DNA from: DASPKW01 sp038244055
Lineage (GTDB): Bacteria > Planctomycetota > Phycisphaerae > Tepidisphaerales > Tepidisphaeraceae
Direction: 5' to 3'
DNA length: 7,388 bases
Assembly: GCA_038244055.1 (NCBI GenBank)
Contig: JBBRTW010000377.1
Location: forward strand, 1 to 7,388
The translations under genes were made by a program, and so were the position numbers. The notes under the pieces were generated by a model, which ran no database searches, was not told where the DNA came from, and saw only the letters and a program-made list of their open reading frames with translations. How positions within the stretch are numbered: position 1 is the first letter of the stretch; each line of letters starts with the position of its first letter. Below, one piece after another: positions 1 through 4,884 of this stretch.

Positions 1-87
1 AAAGCGCAGTTTAACAAAAGTGCCAAAAGTGCGCGCTACACCCAGGGCGCGCCAGCCGCCAACCCCCAGGGCAATCGCATATGGCAT
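1..87 (-). CDS. Possible 5' end of an unrecognised gene, cut by the window edge
   Basis: An ATG at 87-85 on the minus strand opens a frame of 29 codons that runs without a stop to the edge of the window, beginning MPYAIALGVGGWRALG. It lies in the same direction as nuoD, 15 nt beyond inverted repeat A and 137 nt past the nuoD stop. The first half has mostly G or C in third codon positions, as in the neighbouring genes; the second half does not, and it contains a small direct repeat of GCACTTTTG. No Shine-Dalgarno sequence is visible. I recognise no family in these few residues. The stretch could equally be non-coding spacer that is open by chance. Confidence 0.3.
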   Translation of the reverse strand, partial: MPYAIALGVGGWRALGVARTFGTFVKLRF

Positions 88-102
88 GAGATGGGCAGCA
101 AT

Positions 103-160
103 TGCGGATTGCGGATTGCGGATTGAATTGCGGTCTTCAATCCGCAATCCGCAATCCACA
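103..160. repeat. Element A: inverted repeat with heptamer-built arms
   Basis: Two arms of 25 nt (103-127 and 136-160) are reverse complements with one mismatch, separated by the 8-nt loop TTGCGGTC. Each arm is itself a tandem array of the heptamer GCGGATT (complement AATCCGC), about three units, and the right arm runs on with one more degenerate unit to about 165. As RNA or single-stranded DNA it would form a long hairpin. It sits just past the 3' end of nuoD (stop at 224), so it could act as a transcript end or stabilising structure, but there is no U-tract typical of an intrinsic terminator. It shares plan, but not sequence, with elements B and D. Confidence 0.88.
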
Positions 161-223
161 ATCCGAAATCGATGCGACAGGATTGACATGCAATTGCCCT
201 GCGCCAACCCCGCTCTCGCCAGC

Positions 224-1408
224 TTACCGATCCACTTCCCCCATGACGATATCGATCGATCCGACAATGGCCGGGACATCGGCCAGCAGGACGTTGCGGC
301 AAAGAACCGGCGTCACCGCGAGATTCACGAAACTTGGCCCGCGGATGTGGACGCGGTAGGGGATCGGGCCGCCCTGGGATTCGATGTAGAAGCCCAGGTG
401 TCCGCGGGGGTTTTCGTATTCGCAGTAGACTTCGCCAGCCGGGACTTTCATGGCGCGGGGGAGTTTGGCGCGGAAGGAGCCTTCGGGTATCTGGGCGATG
501 CACTGGCGGAGGATGCGCACGGACTGCTTCATCTCCTCCATCTTGACCCAGTAGCGGTCCCAGCAATCGCCGAGCGTGCCTTTTCGGCCATCGCCGACAC
601 AGACATCGAATTCGAGGCGGTCGTAGATCGAGTAGGGGCGGTCGCGGCGGAGATCGAAGGGGATGCCGCTGCCGCGGATCATCGGGCCCGAGCAGGCGTA
701 GGCGATGGCGAGTTCCTTGGAGAGCACGCCGACGTTGCCCGTGCGCTTGATGAAGATGTGGTTGAAGGAGAGCAGATCGTTGTACTCATCGATCTTGGGC
801 TCGAAGTAGTCGAGGAACTCGGTCAGTTTTTCGAGGAAGCGCGGGGGCAGGTCCCAGGTGACGCCGCCGACATTGATATACGACAGCGTCAGCCGCGCCC
901 CGCAGAGCTGCTCGAAGAGGTCCAGGATGTACTCGCGCTCGCGGAAGGCGTAGAGGAAGGGGGTGAACGCCCCCAGGTCCAGCCCATACGTCCCGAAGGA
1001 AACCAGGTGGGAGGCGATGCGGTTGAGCTCGGAAGCCAGGACGCGGATGTATTCAGCGCGGAGGGGGACTTCGATGTTGGCGAGCTTTTCCACGGCCATG
1101 GCCCAGGCGTGGTTGTTATTCATGGCCGCCAGGTAGTCGAGGCGGTCGGTGTAGCCGACGTACTGGTAGTAGGCGAGGTTCTCGGCGATCTTTTCCTTGG
1201 AGCGATGCAGATATCCCAGGTGCGGAACGGCCTCCAGCACCATCTCGCCATCGGTGCGCAGGACCAAGCGAAGCACGCCATGGGTGGAGGGGTGCTGCGG
1301 TCCCATGTTGACGAGCATCTCCTCAGTCTGGACATCTATATCCTCATCGTTCGCGCCGGGAGCCAGGCCGAAAGAGAGTGTGGCGGTGTTGTCGGGGTCG
1401 TAGGTCAT
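224..1408 (-). CDS. nuoD: NADH-quinone oxidoreductase subunit D (complex I 49 kDa subunit)
   Basis: The 394-residue product is NuoD, the 49 kDa subunit in the peripheral arm of complex I, which with NuoB forms the quinone-binding cavity at the membrane interface. The hallmark GPQHPSTHGVLRL is at residues 36-48. By alignment from memory to Thermus Nqo4, His43 and Tyr92 (in DRLDY) correspond to the quinone-binding His38 and Tyr87. SGPMIRGSG and the C-terminus GSIDIVMGEVDR are typical, so the protein is complete, with normal length. I chose the ATG at 1408 because it gives a normal NuoD N-terminus; the longer open frame back to 1561 only translates G/C-rich spacer and repeat B. No Shine-Dalgarno sequence is visible. 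No other nuo gene is adjacent: upstream is a sugar-type oxidoreductase 241 bp away and downstream a repeat. It therefore looks like a separately transcribed nuoD supplying a complex encoded elsewhere. Confidence 0.96.
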   Translation of the reverse strand: MTYDPDNTATLSFGLAPGANDEDIDVQTEEMLVNMGPQHPSTHGVLRLVLRTDGEMVLEAVPHLGYLHRSKEKIAENLAYYQYVGYTDRLDYLAAMNNNHAWAMAVEKLANIEVPLRAEYIRVLASELNRIASHLVSFGTYGLDLGAFTPFLYAFREREYILDLFEQLCGARLTLSYINVGGVTWDLPPRFLEKLTEFLDYFEPKIDEYNDLLSFNHIFIKRTGNVGVLSKELAIAYACSGPMIRGSGIPFDLRRDRPYSIYDRLEFDVCVGDGRKGTLGDCWDRYWVKMEEMKQSVRILRQCIAQIPEGSFRAKLPRAMKVPAGEVYCEYENPRGHLGFYIESQGGPIPYRVHIRGPSFVNLAVTPVLCRNVLLADVPAIVGSIDIVMGEVDR

Positions 1409-1437
1409 GGGTGTGGGGTTGACAGGGCACCATGATA

Positions 1438-1501
1438 GGGGAGGGGGAAGAGGATGGCGAGAGGGGGAGGGGGAATCGGAGGTGGCGGGGGTGAAAGGGG
1501 G
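1438..1501 (+). other. G-run tract upstream of nuoD (possible G-quadruplex or triplex DNA)
   Basis: Within 64 nt the plus strand holds six runs of four or five G (1438-1441, 1443-1447, 1463-1467, 1469-1473, 1487-1491, 1497-1501), and the surrounding 1436-1515 stretch is nearly all purine. Four runs are enough in principle for an intramolecular G-quadruplex, and a polypurine tract can also form triplex DNA. The tract begins 30 nt upstream of the nuoD start, on the template strand for nuoD, so the nuoD leader RNA would be C/U-rich. Whether it forms a structure or affects nuoD expression is inference; purine-rich spacers can also arise by simple drift in GC-rich genomes. Confidence 0.5.
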
Positions 1502-1537
1502 AGCGGAGGCGAAAGCTAAAAACTTAAGGCGGGGAGC

Positions 1538-1606
1538 GAAAACATAATGACATAAAGACATAAGGGGCTATCGGTGCCTTCTTATGTTTTATGTCTTTAT
1601 GTTTTC
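1538..1606. repeat. Element B: AT-rich inverted repeat with octamer-like arms
   Basis: The left arm (1538-1564, 27 nt) and right arm (1581-1606, 26 nt) are reverse complements except for one mismatch and one extra base, around a 16-nt GC-richer loop (1565-1580). The left arm is a run of about three ACATAAAG-like units. The arms are very AT-rich in a GC-rich setting. The element lies 43 nt past the stop of the Gfo/Idh/MocA gene and 129 nt before nuoD, so a transcript from the upstream gene would carry a long A/U hairpin ending in a short U run, which could help end transcription. The reverse complement of the right arm occurs again, base for base over 26 nt, at 7289-7314. Confidence 0.92.
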
Positions 1607-1649
1607 TTCAGCGGGTCGGGCGGGCGCGACGGGTCGCGATCACCCGGAA

Positions 1650-3017
1650 TCACGCCCCGCCGATGTAGTCGTAGGTATACGGCTTCCTCTGCTCCCGCGC
1701 CACGAATTTCTGGGCTTCGGCATCGTTGACGTATTCTTCCTTGGCCGGGTCCCATTGCAGTTTTCGGCCCAGGCGGATGGAGGTTGAGCCGAGGTGGCAC
1801 ATGGTAGCGGAGCGGTGGCCGATCTCGGCGTCGCAGATGGGGGGCTGGCGGGTTTCGACCGAGCGGAAGAAATTGCCGCGGTGGTCGTTGCTGGCGTAGA
1901 CGCGCGGGGCGGAGTCGGGGAGTTTGTCCTTGAGGATGGCCATGTCGCTGGCATCGATCTTGCCGCGGGTGACCCAGAGCCAGCCATCGGAGCCTTCGAA
2001 GCTGATGCCATGTTGGCGACCCTTGGGATCGATGACGCCGCCGTTCCAGGCGCTGGCTTTGGTGGAGCGGCAGACGTGCTCCAGGCCGTTTTCGTAGACG
2101 TAGCGGATTTCGTACTCGCTGGTGGCGGTGTAGCCGCCGGGGATCATCTCGATCAGGGCCTTGGCGTCGACGCTGACCGGGCCGGAGCGATCGTAGCCGG
2201 TGGCCCAGAGGGCGATGTCGTTGTGGTGCGCGCCCCAGTCGGTGATGGTGCCGCCGGAATATTCCCACCAGTAGCGGAAGGTGCGGTGGGTGCGCTCCTT
2301 GACGTAGTCGACGGCCGGGGTCTGGCCCTGCCAGAGGTCGAAATCAAACTCGGGCGGAACGGGCGAGGTCTTGAAAGGCCCTTCGCGCAATCCGGCGGGC
2401 ACCCAGACATTGATGGTCTTGAGCTTGCCGACCCGGCCATTGCGGACTAGATCGACCGCCAGGCGGAAGCGGATATCCGAGCGCTGCTGGGTGCCGGTCT
2501 GGAGGAGCCGGCCGGTGGCTTTTTGAGTTTTGACGAGCTTCTTGCCCTCGTCGATGCAGAGCGTGAGGGGCTTTTCGCAGTAGACATCCTTGCCGGCCTT
2601 CATGGCGGCCAGCGAGACCATGGCATGCCAGTGGTCGACGGTTCCGCAGATGACCACATCGAGGTCTTTCTGCTCGACGAGCTTGCGGAAATCCTTGTAG
2701 GGCGTGGCGCCGGCGAAGGTCTTGACGGCCGAGGCGAGATGCTTTTCATCGACATCGCAGACGGCGACGACTTTGCCGAAGCGCTGGGCGTCCCTGGCGT
2801 CGCCGGTGCCCTGTCCGCCGCAGCCGACCAGGCCAATCTTGAAGTCATTGCGCAGCGGCTTGTCGACGGAATTTTTCGCCGCCGGGTCCACCTTGGCGGC
2901 ATCGGCCGCCTGCAACTCAGAGACATACCACGCCGGCAGCGTGGAAGCCGCGGCGAGGGCGGCCGTGTATTTGAGGAAATTCCGGCGCGAGAGCGGCAGC
3001 GAGGGTGGGGTATGCAT
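1650..3017 (-). CDS. Tat-exported Gfo/Idh/MocA family oxidoreductase
   Basis: The 455-residue product has a twin-arginine signal: SRRNFLK at residues 10-16, then a hydrophobic Ala/Leu stretch to about residue 29 and a likely cleavage near residues 35-40 (LQAADA). The nucleotide-binding Rossmann fold follows, with GLVGCGGQG at 62-70 and acidic CDVDE at 87-91 after the second strand. The family motif EKP is at 148-150 and the probable active-site segment GGTITDWGAHHND at 255-267. The rest is the C-terminal alpha/beta substrate domain. Family members oxidise, reduce or rearrange sugars and cyclitols with NAD(P); planctomycetes carry many exported copies, often of unknown substrate. Tat export fits a protein folded with its cofactor in the cytoplasm. 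The gene stands alone, between repeat arrays B and C, with no sulfatase or glycosidase partner in view, so no substrate can be assigned. The start is set by the Tat signal. Confidence 0.94.
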   Translation of the reverse strand: MHTPPSLPLSRRNFLKYTAALAAASTLPAWYVSELQAADAAKVDPAAKNSVDKPLRNDFKIGLVGCGGQGTGDARDAQRFGKVVAVCDVDEKHLASAVKTFAGATPYKDFRKLVEQKDLDVVICGTVDHWHAMVSLAAMKAGKDVYCEKPLTLCIDEGKKLVKTQKATGRLLQTGTQQRSDIRFRLAVDLVRNGRVGKLKTINVWVPAGLREGPFKTSPVPPEFDFDLWQGQTPAVDYVKERTHRTFRYWWEYSGGTITDWGAHHNDIALWATGYDRSGPVSVDAKALIEMIPGGYTATSEYEIRYVYENGLEHVCRSTKASAWNGGVIDPKGRQHGISFEGSDGWLWVTRGKIDASDMAILKDKLPDSAPRVYASNDHRGNFFRSVETRQPPICDAEIGHRSATMCHLGSTSIRLGRKLQWDPAKEEYVNDAEAQKFVAREQRKPYTYDYIGGA

Positions 3018-3061
3018 GGGGGGATTTTCACTGATAAAGTGGGAACGGACAAGGACTCACG

Positions 3062-3285
3062 CGTAGCATGGGCATCCTGCCCATGTTGGTTGTGCTGAAA
3101 CGAAATGGCCCTAAAAATTCGAACATCGTAGCATGGGCATCCTGCCCATGTTGATTGTGCTGAAACGAAATAGTCCTAAAAATTCGAAAATCGTAGCATG
3201 GGCATCCTGCCCATGTTGATTGTGCTGATATGAAATGGCACTAAGAATTCGAAAATCGCAGACATGGGCAAGATGCCCATGCTAC
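3062..3285. repeat. Element C: 65-bp tandem array with inverted cap
   Basis: Three units of exactly 65 bp start at 3062, 3127 and 3192. The first 27 nt of all three are identical and contain a palindrome, CATGGGCA-TCC-TGCCCATG. All differences lie further along each unit: 4 between copies 1 and 2, and 6 between copies 2 and 3. A fourth, shortened copy begins at 3257, in phase, but its core is reversed (CATGGGCA-AGA-TGCCCATG) and ends GATGCCCATGCTAC at 3272-3285, the perfect complement of GTAGCATGGGCATC at 3063-3076. The whole block is thus bounded by a 14-bp inverted repeat. It fills most of the gap between the oxidoreductase start (3017) and the LRR-protein stop (3295). The last hairpin lies 10 nt past that stop and may act as a transcript end. 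Frames through it give peptides such as MGILPM, an annotation artefact. Confidence 0.93.
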
Positions 3286-3294
3286 ATAAAAAAT

Positions 3295-4554
3295 TCATAT
3301 CTTCCCGGCGAAGGTAGCGGGGGCCTTGGCGAACTTCGCGACGCATTTCTCGCAGCAGAATCCGACGGTCTTCGTTTCGTAGGAGGCGATGAAGCCGGCC
3401 TTCACATCGTTGCCGGAGACCGGGCATTTGGGATTGGCCGCGACGAGGACGATGGCGGGGGAGGCCGGGGCGGGAGCGGCTTCCGTTTTCTTATCCGGGG
3501 CGGCGGGCGCTGCCGGGGTCGCGGCCGGCGCGGGATCGACCTTGATCTTATCCGCGAATTTCTTCGGATCGGCGGCGAATTCCTTGCAGCAATCCTTGCA
3601 GCAGAAGCCGATTTTCTTGCCATCGAACGTGAAGGTGATGGCCGCATCGATCTCATCGCCTTTGACGGGGCAAATCTTGTTCACCGGAGTCGCGCTGGCG
3701 GCCGGCTTTTTGCCATCGGGCTTGGCGGGGGTGGCAGGGGTGGCAGGGGTCGCGGGAGTAACTGGAGTGGCGGGGGCCGGGGCGATCACGGCATCGGCCT
3801 TGATCTTGGCGGCGAATTTGGCGGGGGTCTTCTGGAACTGGACGGGACATTTCTCGCAGCAGAAGCCGACCGTCTTGCCTTCGAATAGAACGAACTTGGT
3901 GACATCCACCGGTTTGCCGCTGACGGGGCAGACGGTGTTGATCGGCTTGCCGGCCGCGCCGCCGGCCGCGGGGGTGGGCTCGGCCGCCTTGACGACGATG
4001 GCCAGCTCTTCGCCGCGATTGATGACGATGCCTGGGACGGCTTTCTTCAATCCATCCGCGCCGGCATCGGTGACCTTGGTCTGCCAGAGGTAGAGGCGCT
4101 TGAGGGCCTTGAGATCGCCGAGCTTGGCGACGCCGGCATCGGTGATGGCGGTGTTATAGAGGTTGAGATATTCGAGCTTGGAAAGCCCCTTGAGGCTGGC
4201 CAGGCCGGCATCGGTGACGGCGGTTTTTTCCAGGTGAAGCGAGGTGAGCTCGGTCAGCGCGCCGACGGAGGCGAGGCCGGCATCGGTGACCGCCGTGTTG
4301 GCCAGGTTGAGCTGCACGACCTTGGGGAGGTTCTTGACCTCCGCCACTTCGGCATCGGTGGCCTGCTTGCCGGCCAGGGAAAGGTTGACGACCAGGGCAT
4401 CGCTGTCGGCCGCCAGTTGCATGACCAGCCCGCCCTTGGATTGGATCTTATTGGCGGACTCCTGCTGGGCGGGAGTGAGCGGGGCGGCCGCGCCGGCGTG
4501 GAGTGCGAACATCAAAGCGGCGAGGGCGAGAAAGGCGTTGGTCAGGCGGTTCAT
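3295..4554 (-). CDS. Secreted leucine-rich-repeat protein with three TRASH/YHS-like metal-binding domains
   Basis: The 419-residue product begins with a Sec-type signal peptide (about 1-23, ending HAGAAA). Residues about 53-178 are five 24-residue leucine-rich repeats with the pattern LxxLxLxxTxVTDAGLAxL. Then come three small Cys domains: CPVSG with GFCCEKC (C209, C232, C233, C236), CPVKG with GFCCKDC (C295, C318, C319, C322) and CPVSG with GFCCEKC (C377, C400, C401, C404). All three fit C-x22-C-x3-C, the spacing described for TRASH domains and close to YHS domains, which bind or sense metals such as copper or zinc. Pro/Ala/Thr linkers (about 253-290 and 340-368) separate the domains. A role as an extracytoplasmic metal-binding scaffold is inference. 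The ATG at 4554 is preferred over the open frame to 4662 because it starts the signal peptide and has GGAG six nt upstream. No partner gene is adjacent. Confidence 0.88.
   Translation of the reverse strand: MNRLTNAFLALAALMFALHAGAAAPLTPAQQESANKIQSKGGLVMQLAADSDALVVNLSLAGKQATDAEVAEVKNLPKVVQLNLANTAVTDAGLASVGALTELTSLHLEKTAVTDAGLASLKGLSKLEYLNLYNTAITDAGVAKLGDLKALKRLYLWQTKVTDAGADGLKKAVPGIVINRGEELAIVVKAAEPTPAAGGAAGKPINTVCPVSGKPVDVTKFVLFEGKTVGFCCEKCPVQFQKTPAKFAAKIKADAVIAPAPATPVTPATPATPATPAKPDGKKPAASATPVNKICPVKGDEIDAAITFTFDGKKIGFCCKDCCKEFAADPKKFADKIKVDPAPAATPAAPAAPDKKTEAAPAPASPAIVLVAANPKCPVSGNDVKAGFIASYETKTVGFCCEKCVAKFAKAPATFAGKI
4061..4360 (-). repeat. 72-bp coding repeats of the LRR region
   Basis: The 11-mer CGGCATCGGTG recurs five times in phase with a period of exactly 72 bp (repeat starts at 4061, 4133, 4205, 4277 and 4349). 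It encodes the TDA of the VTDAG motif, with the same codons ACC GAT GCC each time, while the bases between vary. The repeat length equals one 24-residue LRR. Identical codons in all five copies suggest recent duplication, exchange between repeats, or strong codon preference. Confidence 0.75.
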
Positions 4555-4560
4555 GGGGGT

Positions 4561-4564
4561 CTCC
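4561..4564 (-). promoter_or_regulatory. Shine-Dalgarno-like GGAG for the LRR/TRASH gene
   Basis: On the minus strand GGAG lies six nt upstream of the ATG at 4554. It is the only convincing ribosome-binding site among the genes here and supports this start over the upstream in-frame ATG at 4662. Confidence 0.5.
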
Positions 4565-4694
4565 GAATGGCTCGAAATGAAATCATCTCCGACAGGTGCC
4601 CTTTTACTATCCCATAATAGCGGCGGGGGGGGAAGGTGTTGACGGGCGGGTTTGGGCCGCACAGACGCCGCCTTGCATGCGAATCAAAGGCGAT

Positions 4695-4862
4695 CGCAAA
4701 GACGCAAAGGCGCAAAGACACAGAGATGAGGAAGAAAGGGTTGATTCAGATAGACCAGAATCAACATGGAGAAAGATTTGGTTGCGGGGAGGGATTCTGC
4801 TCCGCATTTTCCAATTCTTTTTTCTTCTCTTCTTTGCGTCTTTGTGCCTTTGCGTCTTTGCG
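4695..4862. repeat. Element D: inverted repeat of GCAAAGAC-type octamers
   Basis: The outer arms (4695-4724 and 4833-4862) match as reverse complements at 27 of 30 positions. Each is a tandem array of octamers such as GCAAAGAC and GCAAAGGC. Next to the arms are purine-rich (left) and pyrimidine-rich (right) stretches that extend the imperfect pairing. Within the 108-nt middle is a second hairpin: GTTGATTC at 4740-4747 and GAATCAAC at 4758-4765, perfect over 8 bp, loop 10 nt. The element starts 22 nt past the M48 peptidase stop (4885). From memory, similar repeats of CTTTGCGTCTTTGCG type are common in environmental bacterial genomes; I know no established function. Confidence 0.9.
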
Positions 4863-4884
4863 GCAGCATTTGCCATGCGCCGCG

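Larger units (their letters stand above)
4555..4884. other. 330-bp intergenic region between the M48 peptidase and the LRR gene
   Basis: Most of this gap is element D (4695-4862). The rest, 4555-4694, is the likely leader and promoter side of the LRR gene. On the minus strand it contains TATTAT (4619-4614), one base from a sigma-70 minus-10 box, about 60 nt upstream of the start, but I see no good minus-35 box at the right distance. An eight-nt G run (about 4624-4631) lies just beyond. I find no convincing gene in the gap: open frames here translate the repeat. Confidence 0.45.

Noticed and set aside
20..1435. Long plus-strand open frame opposite nuoD
   Set aside because: It is the antisense shadow of a clear nuoD, has no recognisable motif, and starts by translating repeat A.
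1409..1561. N-terminal extension of nuoD to an ATG at 1561
   Set aside because: It would add Pro/Ser-rich residues encoded by the G-run tract and repeat B; the shorter start gives the normal family N-terminus.
1625..1638. Perfect GC palindrome CGCGACGGGTCGCG 11 nt past the oxidoreductase stop, considered as a terminator
   Set aside because: The loop would be only two bases and no U-tract follows; a chance palindrome in GC-rich DNA is sufficient.
1650..3098. Several open frames of 120-223 codons overlapping the oxidoreductase on both strands
   Set aside because: Gfo/Idh/MocA motifs and the Tat signal lie in one minus-strand frame; the others have Arg/Pro- or Ala/Gly-rich shadow composition.
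3062..3285. CRISPR-like array (about 27-nt repeat, 38-nt spacer, constant period)
   Set aside because: The spacers are nearly the same sequence in all copies, there are only three full units, the fourth core is inverted, and no cas gene is present.
3062..3285. Insertion sequence or MITE with terminal inverted repeats
   Set aside because: The ends do form a 14-bp inverted repeat, but I see no target-site duplication in the flanks (ACTCACG before, ATAAAAA after) and no transposase; described only as a repeat array.
3176..3427. 83-codon minus-strand open frame giving MGILPM and GRMPMLR
   Set aside because: It is translated repeat C joined to an out-of-frame part of the LRR gene, a typical annotation artefact of this repeat.
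4555..4662. N-terminal extension of the LRR protein to an ATG at 4662
   Set aside because: It would bury the signal peptide behind 36 unrelated residues and ignores the GGAG before the ATG at 4554.
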